From Rattus norvegicus (lineage: Eukaryota; Chordata; Mammalia; Rodentia; Muridae), in NCBI RefSeq assembly GCF_036323735.1, contig NC_086034.1, forward strand, positions 29,900,939 through 29,964,938: a stretch of DNA of 64,000 nucleotides, given 5' to 3'. Of the stretch, positions 55,456 through 64,000 are shown piece by piece (the stretch's first letter is position 1; each line of letters starts with the position of its first letter). The notes under the pieces were generated by a model. It did not search any database. It saw only the letters and a program-made list of their open reading frames with translations, and was not told where the DNA came from. Both the position numbers and the translations under genes were made by a program.

Positions 55456-55580
55456 CCTAAACCTAGAATCTGCCAGCGTCTTGAGCTCAGAATTGTGAGA
55501 AATGAATGTTGGGCATTTTCCTGGTCACTGGCATTTTGTCATTCTGTCATAGCAACCCAAGATGACTAACACCATCACTT
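55175..55580 (+). mobile_element. MLT1-like (ERVL-MaLR) LTR with (GA)n
   Basis: 'cctaaaatttatatgttgta' then actcttacccc, 'ctagaatctgccagcgtctt', 'agaattgtgagaaatgaatg' and 'gtcatagcaacccaagatga' are MLT1-type. A (GA)n tract (55396-55453) has expanded where the consensus has an AGAGAGCTC region. Confidence 0.65.
55396..55453. repeat. (GA)n microsatellite
   Basis: Twenty-nine uninterrupted GA units inside the MLT1-like LTR. Confidence 0.97.
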
Positions 55581-55584
55581 AAGT

Positions 55585-56110
55585 TACAATTGTCCTTTTG
55601 TAGTTTGTGGCTTGTTTTTATCCTGCCTGTGTTGTTTTTGGATGAAGGGTTCTTAATTTAAATGTGGTTGACTCTATCTAACTTTTCCTTTATGGTTAAT
55701 GCGGTGGTCAATGTGACTGGGTATATTCAAACTTTTGGTCAATAATTACTCTGGGTGTGTCTGTGAGAGTCTTTCTGGATGATATCAACATTTAAATCCA
55801 TAGACTGTGAAAGGTCTCCATGAAGCCAGTTGCGGTCATATGGAGTTGAGAGTCTGACCTTCCTTTGAGTAGTCTGTGACTCCTACTACTTGACTACAGT
55901 GAGCTGAGACTCTAGTATTTCTGACCTTTGAACTGAACAAAAGCAGGGTATGTTAGCTGGCACTTTCTAGATGTGCATGTGAGGAGATTTATTAGGACAT
56001 TGTTTCCCATGATCATAGAAGAGGAACAGTTCCTCTTCTCTATAGACCCAGCAACTATGACTCAGAAGTCAGAGCCATCAGTTCAAGGATCAAAGTCCAC
56101 AAATATTAAG
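55585..56110. other. Unannotated intergenic DNA
   Basis: 'ggtcaatgtgactgggtata' near 55.71 kb may be the edge of a dispersed repeat. No gene. Confidence 0.35.
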
Positions 56111-56114
56111 AGGG

Positions 56115-56535
56115 TGTCTTAGTTAGGGTTACTACTGCTATAATAAAACACCATGACCAAAGCAACTTGGGGTTGGAAAGACTATATTTGACTTATATTT
56201 ATATATCAGTGTTCATCACTGAAGGAAGTAAAGCTGGAACTCACACAGGGCATGAACCTGAAGACGGAAGCTGACGCAGAGACCATGGAGAGGTGCTGTT
56301 TACTGGCTTAGATCTCTACGGCTTTTTCAGTCTGCTTCCTGTGAAACCTAGGACCACCAATGGTGGGATGACACCACCTACAATGGGCTGAGCCCTTTCT
56401 CAATCAATCTCTAAGAAAATGCCTTGCAGGTTTTCCTGCAGCCAAATCTTACAGAGGCATTTTTTAAAAATTGAGGTTCCCCGCTCTCAAATGACTTTAG
56501 CTTGTGTCAAGTTGACATAAATCTATTTAGCAGAG
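56115..56535 (+). mobile_element. Rodent interspersed repeat, intact copy (family unassigned)
   Basis: 'gtcttagttagggttactac', 'aataaaacaccatgaccaaa', 'ctgaagacggaagctgacgc', 'cacctacaatgggctgagcc' and 'agcttgtgtcaagttgacat' give an uninterrupted copy of the family found broken at 38.4-39.6 kb. Confidence 0.7.
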
Positions 56536-56637
56536 AAGATCATTGAACAAGCCCCAGCAGCTCATAGTAGAACCTAGAATTTAAGAGAAGTAGCATCAGA
56601 AAACATGCTTCCTCATCAAAGAAGAACTGAGCACGGA

Positions 56638-57348
56638 GAAAGAGGTGGAAGAGAAAAAGGAAGAAGGGAGGGGGAGGAGGAAGAGGAAGAAGAGAGAACT
56701 GGAAGAGAGACAAGAGAAAGATGAGAGGAGGAAGAGGAGGAGGAAGAAAGAGAGGAGGAGGAAGAAGAGTAGGAGGAAGAAGAGTAGGAGGAGGAGGAGC
56801 TGGGAGGAGGAGGAGGAAGGAGAGGAGGAGGAGTTGGGAGGAGGAGGAATTAGAGGAGGAGGAGGAAGGAGAGGAGGAGGAGGAAGGAGAGGAGGAGGAG
56901 GAAGGAGAGGAGGAGGAAGGAGAGGAAGAGGAGGAAGGAGAGGAGGAAGAGGAGGAGTTGGGAGGAGGAGGAGGAAGGAGAGGAGGAGGAGGAAGGAGAG
57001 GAGGAGGAGGAAGGAGAGGAGGAGGAAGGAGAGGAGGAGGAGGAAGGAGAGGAGGAGGAGGAAGGAGAGGAGGAGGAGGAAGGAGAGGAGGAGTTGGGAG
57101 GAGGAGGAGGAAGGAGAGGAGGAGGAGGAAGGAGAGGAGGAGGAGGAAGGAGAGGAGGAGGAAGGAGAGGAGGAGGAGGAAGGAGAGGAGGAGGAGGAAG
57201 GAGAGGAGGAGGAGGAAGGAGAGGAGGAGGAAGGAGAGGAGGAGGAAGGAGAGGAGGAGGAGGAGGAGGAAGGAGAGGAGGAGGAGGAAGGAGAGGAGGA
57301 AGAAGGAGAGGAAGAGGAGGAGGAGCTGGGAGGAGGAGGAGGAAGATA
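56638..57348. repeat. ~700-bp GGA-rich purine tract
   Basis: Almost every base on the + strand is G or A; the few pyrimidines are mostly in recurring GAGTTGGGAGG or GAGCTGGGAGG words (for example 56797, 56831, 56955, 57091, 57323). The main unit is GGAGGAGGAGGAAGGAGA (18 bp), with 15-bp variants. Several 140-270 aa Glu/Arg/Gly or Ser/Leu frames cross it and are translation artefacts. It can potentially form triplex or G-rich structures. Confidence 0.97.
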
Positions 57349-57349
57349 G

Positions 57350-58185
57350 GCCTTATCTTTTTTTTTCTGCTTTCTGCTCCATCTGTAGCTGCCAGAATAT
57401 GTCAACCCATATCCTGGGGTCTATGGATCTCCTACTCAGTTTACCACATGACATCCTTTTCTGGAAACACTCTCACAGAAATAGCATCAATAGTATTATA
57501 CCTATTCTTTAAGCATCCCTAAATCTAGTCAGCATGACACTCCAAATTGTTTACCCTTCACAGAAAGATGCCATCTTCCTTCTTTTGCTTCTCGGACTTT
57601 TGGCATAGGATTGGATAGCATCTTGGACTCTTTGGGCCATTGTGAGGTAGATTGTAGACCTTGAGGGTGAGATGTCATAGCCATTTAAACCAATGCTTTG
57701 ATAAATCCTGTTTTATATACACATGGATCCTCTTACTTCCCACAAGAATCATCCTGCAGTTAGTCTTGGCTTTGTTTTTAGAAGTCTTCTATTCTCCTGA
57801 AATCCTACGGATCCTTTTCAGCAGCCTGTAGAACCTGACTTGAATGAGTTTTTGCACATGTTCTGTAGACTAGACTAAATTCCATTGCTCTCCACATAGT
57901 AAGTAGTTATTCAAGAAGGTTTATTGGAAAGTCCATTCTTCCTAGATCGCAGTGCGTACACTTTTACAGATTCAGTTTCACATTCTGTGAGGGTTAATGG
58001 GCATTGCCATATTAAGTCGATTTAGGATAAGGGTAGAAACACATCTCTGCCTGAACCTGGAAAGATCATTCTAGAAAGATTTAGTTAATCAGAGAAGCCC
58101 CACACTGTCTGTGGGAGACAATCTTCTCATGAACTGGGTCTCCAACTAAAGACAAAAGTGAGTGTGGTTTGAACACCAGCATTTA
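57350..58185. other. Unannotated intergenic DNA
   Basis: No gene or repeat recognised with confidence; a region around 57.38-57.75 kb follows the purine tract without recognisable features. Confidence 0.4.
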
Positions 58186-58735
58186 TTGCTCTCTGCTACC
58201 TGGCGTGAAAGCAAAACAGGAGCCCCATCGTTGTTATGGAGTCACATTGTCATGACTTGGCACTAAGTTTCCACACCTTACAAGAATATGGTCTTGTTTC
58301 TAAACCTAATGTACCCTGAAAACCATGTTTTTCAGCCTACAATGAACTTGTGACCCCATGATCTCTTTGCCTTGCAAAACTCCTGGACCTGTGATTCACA
58401 ATATCCCTTCTGCCTTATGAAAACTTGTGTTCCCATGTACCTTGATGTATTCTGGCACTTAATTACCCCACAAAACCCTGAGTCCTGGGTCCCTAACTTT
58501 TGGGTCCAGGTGCTAACATCCAATTATCTCAACAGCTGTTTTCTATCAACCCTAACCCTTCCCCATAAAAGGGACCTCAAAAGTTAATGTGGGGTTGTTC
58601 TCTGAAATCCTGACTTTGGGAGAGGCAGGTGGCAGGCCAGTTCTAAATACAGCTCCATTGAATCAGGCAGTTGTGGAACTGTTTTTTTCCCTCAGGTCTA
58701 ACACTAAGGGCAGATGCAATGTGGGATGACAACCA
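58185..58735 (+). mobile_element. ERV-type LTR-like repeat
   Basis: Repeated 'cttgtgaccccatgatctct'/'cttgtgttcccatgtacctt' phrases are followed by a TATA-like 'cccataaaagggacctcaaa' and 'agctccattgaatcaggcag' then ttgtggaactg. This order is compatible with a solo LTR (U3 then R/U5). Exact ends and family are uncertain and no retroviral genes flank it. Confidence 0.45.
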
Positions 58736-58739
58736 GACC

Positions 58740-59150
58740 TCCCCTGAGAGGATTGTAAAGCGCCCTCAAGCTGTGACAGGTGACAAACCCTTTCACCCTG
58801 CTTTTGTCTCTAATAGCTAGTCCTTCATATTGGCTAGCTTGTCTACCTTGTGTTCTCCTAACCATCAGCTTTGTGTTCACACGTAGCTCCTGCTCTCTAC
58901 CTTCTTGTCCTTTTCAGAGTGCTGGTCTCTTACTGTTTTAAGTAAATTTAGTTAATGCAAAAGAAAATTCTGTACTGGGAGTGGTGTATGCTAGAAAAGG
59001 GCTGTGAAGTCTACAACATTTGTTCCATGAACAAACCAAACCATGTGCTGAGGACAGAGTAGTAATGATTCCCTCCCCACTTGTGGATCCCTTTCTGTTT
59101 CCACAACCTAGATTCCCTCTCAGAAACACAGAGATAAAATTTTAAATTCT
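58740..59150. other. Unannotated intergenic DNA
   Basis: No gene or identifiable repeat. Confidence 0.4.
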
Positions 59151-59405
59151 AGAATCCCAAAAGTACAGAAAACATGGAGTTGTTTTTCTGTGTTCAGATT
59201 ACTTCGCTTAATAGAATTATATCTAGGGCCACCCTTTTTTCCTGCAAATTTTATAATTTCATTTTTGCTTTATGGTTGACTAAAACTGCGTTGTGCTATG
59301 CACTATTTTTTAAATCTATTCTTTTTTTTGGCAAAAATGAAGCTCTTGTGAACAGTGAAAAAATGAGTATGGCTGTCAATATCTGCACAAGACTTCTTTA
59401 CTCAG
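59150..59405 (-). mobile_element. Ancient L1 fragment, antisense
   Basis: 'gattacttcgcttaatagaa' then 'aaaatgaagctcttgtgaac' matches the classic antisense L1 3' phrases (cttcacttagcataatg... tgtgaacaatgctgc). The 99-aa frame is derived from it. Confidence 0.6.
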
Positions 59406-59515
59406 GAGTGGAAGAGCAACAGAGAGATGGACATAGACAGGAGGATCTACAATTCAGGGCTAGCCTTGGCTAGATAAGGCAACCTAAACCACAAAAAGGA
59501 GAATTTTCCCTAAAA
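59405..59515 (+). mobile_element. B1-like fragment
   Basis: 'acaggaggatctacaattca' then gggctagccttggctagata resembles a diverged B1 body. Confidence 0.5.
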
Positions 59516-61185
59516 TAAAATAAAATTACATTTTTAAAAAGTTTCACACAGGAGCCAAGATAGAGGCAAAAACATGTCTGAAATCAGATTGTGAACATTT
59601 ATTTTTCAAACTGTTAGCATCTGCTATTCTATCTTTTATATGCTCAAAATGCATTCCTGCTTTTTGAGTTTTGTGCCTGGCTATTCGTTGCTGACTTGTT
59701 TTCAACCTGATCAGAATTTTCTGTCCTTAGTTATAAATTATGTCTCATGTTAAATTGAAGGAACTTTCACCCATTTTTTCCCTTAAAATATTTTTCCTGT
59801 TTCTGTCACCTGTTTCCTTCTGAGAATCCAGTCACATGTGTGCTAGAGCTTTGGTTAATGCTTTGTGAGTCCCTGAGACCCTGGTCAGTGTTTATTTACA
59901 CTATTCCTCCACTTAGGAGTTAAGACTGTAATTCCAATGGACTCATAGTTATCTGTTCCCTGTCTTCTTCACTCTTCTCTTGAAACCACTTCATGCATGA
60001 TTTAATTCAGACTTGGTTTTACAATTTCCATTTGTGCTTTTCCATACGTTTTCATTTTTCACTGAGACCTCCATTATTTTTATTTGTTAGAATTTGATTT
60101 CTTTAGCCTCATTAAGACAGTCACAGCAGCTACGTGGAGATACTGTTCACTGACTCCGGGCTGGTTTCTGTGTCTCCGTCTACTGATTGTCCCACACCCC
60201 CATAATGAGACACATTTTCCTATTTGAAATAATTTTGTATCATATCCTGGACATTGTGGATATTATGATGCGATTGTTGGTTTTCTTATGTTTCATCAAA
60301 GGACACTGATGTTTTTCTTTTAGTAAGCAATGCGTCTCGGAAGCTAAAATTGTGCGCTGTGTTTTCAGAAGCTGATAAAGTATCATTTCAGGCTTTCCTG
60401 CCTGTCTGGAAATGTGTACATTTTCCCCTTGTGCATCTATAGAAAAGGTGTGTGTTTGGACAGAACTTGGAGCTCCGTGACTCTCTTTCTTCTCAGCTTT
60501 TACATTTCATTTCCTAAGCCCCTTCTTGCCCTTGGCTCTTTGTTCTCTTTCTCCACCTTCTGTTTGTTTGTTGTTTCTCACAGTTCAGCTGCTAAGTCAC
60601 TGCAGTCTGCCCAGAGGTTCAGGGTAAGGGGAGCAGAAAGGAAGCTGGTACTCTTACTCTACTATGTCTCTGTTCTGTCTTTCTGTCTCTGTCTCCCCAA
60701 CTGCCCCCATCTCTTTAAGACATATTATGTACAAGCAAAAAGGGCATATAAAGCTAACATTTCCATCTAGTTTCAGCCCTGTCGTGGTTCTTTTTTGGTT
60801 TTCTTCATCTCGTGGTAGACGTGTGAGTTTAGCAAGAACCACCTTTGCATTTCCGAAGAAGCACTCCTGTGTTACTCCTTAGAGACAGTGACTGCGAATG
60901 TTCCATTGACCTAGTGCCTAATGGGCAGTCTTCTTTTCTTTTTCCTGTTTGTTTAGGAAGTCTAAGAATTTGCAATAGGTCAATTGATTAATTAGATACA
61001 ACCAAAAGGGATTTTCAGGAAGTTCTACTTCCATATAAGTTGTTAACCAATTATCAACTTGAATCATTTAGGTGACAGACCTCCACAGCCATCTGAGCAC
61101 GATTATTTAAATTCTGTCAGCCTTTTGGGATTGCTATGAGGGATATTTTAGCTGGATTTATTGAGTTTGGAAGAGCTACCCTAAG
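59515..61185. other. Unannotated intergenic DNA
   Basis: About 1.7 kb without a recognised repeat. The 118-aa frame at 60414-60770 lacks recognisable features. A short TCTG patch lies at 60664-60695. Confidence 0.35.
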
Positions 61186-61186
61186 T

Positions 61187-61188
<2 letters not shown>

Positions 61189-61234
<46 letters not shown>

Positions 61235-61245
61235 TGTGTGTGTGA
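61189..61245. repeat. (GT)n microsatellite
   Basis: About 27 GT units with one TATG interruption. Confidence 0.96.
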
Positions 61246-61344
61246 GATCATCCTTTATTTGGGTTTTGAATTACATAAAGACGGGGGAGTAGCTGAACAG
61301 GACCACTCACACTCCCTTCTTCCTGTTTTTATATATTTTATTTT

Positions 61345-61480
61345 TTAAAGAGTCTCACTGTGCAGTTGGCTAGCATACAACTCATAATGTAGACTGGCTG
61401 ACCCTGAAGTCGCAGAGATCCGCCCGTCTCTGCCTCCTGAGTGCTGGGACTAATGCTGTCTGCTGTCATGCCCGGCTTGA
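61345..61480 (-). mobile_element. B1 SINE, antisense
   Basis: 'gtagactggctgaccctgaa', 'gagatccgcccgtctctgcc' and 'tgagtgctgggactaatgct' are antisense B1. Confidence 0.85.
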
Positions 61481-61670
61481 CTGTGATTATTATTATTTTT
61501 TTGTTTGTTTGTTTTTGACTGTGGTATAATGTGAGCTGTTGCCTCAGTCTCTTGTTTCCTTGCCTGCCTAGCCAAGGTGCACTTCGCTCTTGAATTGTGA
61601 ATAGAAATAATTCTTTTCCCCTCCGGTGCTTCTATCAGGGTATTTTTATTGTCATAAGATAGAAATTCCA

Positions 61671-61768
61671 GGGGCTGGGGATTTAGCTCAGTGGTAGAGC
61701 GCTTGCCTAGGAAGCACAAGGCCCTGGGTTCGGTCCCCAGCTCCGAAAAAAAGACCAAAAAAAAAAAG
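61671..61768 (+). mobile_element. ID SINE with perfect TSD
   Basis: Full ID body (ggggctggggatttagctca to ggttcggtccccagctccg) with an A-rich tail. The perfect 14-bp duplication AGATAGAAATTCCA is at 61657-61670 and 61769-61782. Confidence 0.97.
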
Positions 61769-61831
61769 AGATAGAAATTCCATTTGGTTCAATATTGTAA
61801 TTTGTTTTTTCCTTGCTAACATATATTTTTA

Positions 61832-62003
61832 AAGATTTATTTATTTATATGAGTGCTGCGTTTTCATGTACACCTGCATGACAGAAGAGGGCATCAGGTC
61901 TCATTACAGATGGTTGTGAGCCACCATGTGGTTGCCCAGAATTGAACCCCGGACCTCTGGAAGAGCAGCCAGTGCTCTTAACCAGTGAGCCATCTCTTCA
62001 GCT
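61832..62003 (-). mobile_element. B2 SINE, antisense
   Basis: 'taaagatttatttatttata', 'gacagaagagggcatcaggt', 'gatggttgtgagccaccatg' and 'accagtgagccatctcttca' give a B2 in antisense. The B2 CTCF-like core has lost its leading CC here. Confidence 0.93.
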
Positions 62004-62004
62004 A

Positions 62005-62835
62005 GTATCATTTTTAGTTTTTTTTTAAATAAAATATTCTTTAATTTATCAAAAACTATTTAAATAAAATAAAACATGGAGAATGGGTTATAGAACCTTG
62101 AATGTCAAGTATAAACCAAATTATGGGGAAAGGTAATACGTTCAATATTAAATAAAAACTACCCAAAGACATTTGAACAGAATTCTAATATTACTGACTG
62201 GCTTTATACTCCTGAAAGATTTGTTAAAAATATTTTTTTCTGGGAAAATCAGTGGACAAGGCATTGGAAATGTGGTATAACCCAAATTGGGGCATTTGTT
62301 AAGTATGTGGTGTGAGTCAGGGCTATTGACCATCTTGCAGGAATATACTTGAAGAACTGGCTTCTCAGATTCTTTTTTCTTTTACAATTGCATTGGCCAG
62401 GCATCAGCTCTGAGATGTACCTCAAAGTAGAATGTTTATTCATTTATTCTTGTGGGATAAAAATGAGTGTTGTCAGCTGAATCAGCATCTTAGCACGAAG
62501 GACATCAGAAAATATCCAGACAAGCCAAGACAGATGAAAATTGAGCAGACTTACTTGATTATTGTCATTTTAGAGTATTCAATAAGAAAGGCATCTTTAG
62601 ATGGCTATGTTCAACATATTTTCCTCCTAAAGCTCATGTGGTCAGGTTTCTTGTAGAGCAGTGTCCAGCTTTGATCCTAGGGAATGTCTGTAATTCTCAC
62701 TTTCCTGTTCTCTAGTTTGGGGAGCTTGCTTTTGCTTCCCCTCCCAAGACTTCTCCTAGTTTTAAACAAATTCCCATTATGTATCTGTATTTTTAAAATC
62801 TCTGCAGTACCATCCATCTAAAACAATGTCTTTCT
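62005..62835. other. AT-rich block of uncertain origin
   Basis: It begins with a T run and TTTAAATAAAATATTC (62013-62045). Read on the minus strand this would end in an A tail, with short open frames (61 and 64 aa, 62148-62443) upstream. It could be a decayed retroposed 3' UTR, but no parent gene is recognised. Confidence 0.25.
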
Positions 62836-62839
62836 TTTT

Positions 62840-63066
62840 AAAGGTTTTTCTTGTTCCTTTTATTCATTTCATGTGTATGGGCATTTTTCCTGCAGATGTG
62901 TCTGTCTACCATGTGTGTGTGCAGTTCCCCTTGAGGCCAGACAGGGTATTGGATCCTGTGGGACTGAACTTACAGATGGTTGCTGCCATCTCAAGTGCCA
63001 GAACTCAAATCTGGGTCTTCTGGAAGGGCAGGCAGTGCTCTGTCTGCTAAGACATCTCCTCAAGCA
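62840..63066 (-). mobile_element. B3/B2-type SINE, antisense
   Basis: 'cccttgaggccagacagggt', 'acagatggttgctgccatct' and 'ctgctaagacatctcctcaa' mark an antisense B3-like element. Opposite-strand frames of 64-74 aa are SINE translations. Confidence 0.8.
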
Positions 63067-63079
63067 TTCTGTGTTTTCT

Positions 63080-63138
63080 TTTTAAAGGTTTACTTTGTTA
63101 TTTTTACTTCTGTGTATGTATGTATCTATACTGTGTGA

Positions 63139-63189
<51 letters not shown>

Positions 63190-63330
63190 GTGGGAGCCAG
63201 GAGAGGGTGTCAGATCCCCTGTAGCTGGAGTTACACATAGCCATGAACCACTTGGCTTTGGTCCTAGGAATTGAGCTCTGGGCCTCTATAAGGGCAGATG
63301 CTCTTAACCACGGAGCCATCTCTTGGGCCC
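63080..63330 (-). mobile_element. B3-type SINE, antisense, with (GT)n
   Basis: 'taaaggtttactttgttatt', a pure GT tract (about 63138-63186), 'gtgtcagatcccctgtagct', and 'cttaaccacggagccatctc' show a second antisense B3 next to the first. Confidence 0.8.
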
Positions 63331-63600
63331 AGGATCTCCCATCTTGGTTTTAGGTATTGTTAGTGCTCAATCTTTACTCTTTGAACTCGTGTTCTCCTTG
63401 CATGGTCTTGACTTCTCCTTTTCCTGTTTGCTGCTTTATTTGCTTTACTGTGGTGGTCCCTCTCATTGGCATCAGAGGATAAGCATGTGTTCTGCTCCGT
63501 ACCCAAGCAGGATTTCCTGCTCTTTGACAGGTACCAATTTCTGCTCCCATGCGCCCTTTGAGTTAGGCACATCTGGTGACCACCTGACCCTACACCTTGC
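63330..63600. other. Unannotated intergenic DNA
   Basis: No gene or repeat recognised; 89-123 aa frames on opposite strands have no recognisable features. Confidence 0.35.
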
Positions 63601-63840
63601 TCTGGTCCTCCAACTGCCCAGTTCTCCATGCTCTTTGCCTTGTTCCTCCACCTCCATGTTTTACCTCATCAAACACATATCTTACTATTGTTAATAGTTC
63701 TTTTTTTTAACATTAAAATGTATGCCTGAGGAGGAGAGAGTTTGCATGCTTCATCGGATTTTATATCCTCACACCCTCAAATCAGTGACTGCCTGGAACA
63801 CAGAAGGAGCCCAACAAACATTCGTCAATTCTGTTGTACC
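63600..63840 (+). mobile_element. L2-like LINE 3' fragment
   Basis: 'gtgactgcctggaacacaga' then aggagcccaacaaacattcg is close to the recalled L2 end (gcctggcacatagtaggtgctcaat-type). The upstream part is weaker. Confidence 0.45.
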
Positions 63841-64000
63841 TTCTGATAGAGGCTGGATGCCTACCACATCATTGTGGTTAATTCACACAGTTAATATTCA
63901 GTAGTTATTGTTGTTATATCTATCCTTCACACAGGAATTTGAACATTCCTCCTATTGATACATGTGGTTGCAAAGCTAAACATCAAAGCCATATTTGAAT

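Noticed and set aside
56596..57522. Open frames of 142-269 aa rich in Glu/Arg/Gly or Ser/Leu
   Set aside because: Translations of a GGA-rich purine tract.
60414..60770. 118-aa frame with a hydrophobic stretch
   Set aside because: No recognisable homology, splice or promoter context; composition reflects T-rich DNA.
1..64000. CRISPR array, operon, phage or toxin-antitoxin system
   Set aside because: The repeats are eukaryotic microsatellites, minisatellites and SINEs/LINEs; spliced Cpe exons show this is a mammalian nuclear genome.
7740..64000. Tll1 exons
   Set aside because: No segment with CUB, EGF or astacin-like coding features and splice sites was found; the gene is expected further downstream.

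Overview
The window looks like nuclear DNA of a rat (Rattus, most likely R. norvegicus). Five near-consensus ID SINEs, the BC1/tRNA-Ala-derived family that expanded in rats, sit inside perfect target-site duplications. They are accompanied by B1, B2, B3 and B4 SINEs, rat-type L1/Lx LINE fragments and very long CA/GA/TTCC microsatellites. Six-frame reading finds only one protein-coding gene.

The gene is Cpe (carboxypeptidase E) on the + strand. Three consecutive exons are present: 2057-2156, 4605-4723 and 7041-7139 (coding part). All have consensus splice sites and compatible phases, and together they encode the last 105 residues of the protein: the transthyretin-like domain and the acidic, amphipathic C-terminal tail. 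The 3' UTR runs to an AATAAA at 7700-7705. Catalytic-domain exons lie to the left of the window. The remaining ~56 kb is intergenic DNA 3' of Cpe; in mammals the next gene on this side is normally Tll1 (recalled synteny), and no Tll1 exon is seen.

Layout: 1-7.7 kb, Cpe end with intronic SINEs, an LTR-like repeat and a strong CTCF-type motif. 7.9-13.2 kb, microsatellites, ancient repeats, B3/B4/B1 SINEs, an antisense L1 and an LTR-like element. 14.3-15.3 kb, a 33-bp minisatellite open in several frames. 17-26 kb, SINEs, simple repeats and an MLT1-like repeat split by an ID element. 26.6-33.9 kb, an L1-rich block containing a recent-looking duplication plus inverted duplication. 36-40 kb, antisense L1/Lx fragments, one nested in an older repeat that also carries an ID element. 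40.5-46 kb, a second LTR-like element, a second CTCF-type motif, and an ID element abutting a B4. 47.9-48.6 kb, a 23-bp minisatellite. 48.8-49.1 kb, a 5'-truncated L1 with a perfect 15-bp target-site duplication. 51-56.5 kb, MaLR-like, L1M and ID repeats. 56.6-57.35 kb, a ~700-bp GA-rich tract. 58-64 kb, an LTR-like repeat, B1/ID/B2/B3 SINEs and an L2-like tail.

Nearly all other open frames are translations of low-complexity or interspersed repeats and are not reported as genes. I found no operon, CRISPR array, true tRNA, rRNA or novel protein system. The most unusual signals are structural: the duplication/inversion at 32.1-33.5 kb, the two minisatellites and the long purine tract. All repeat family names come from recalled consensus features, not from a database search.
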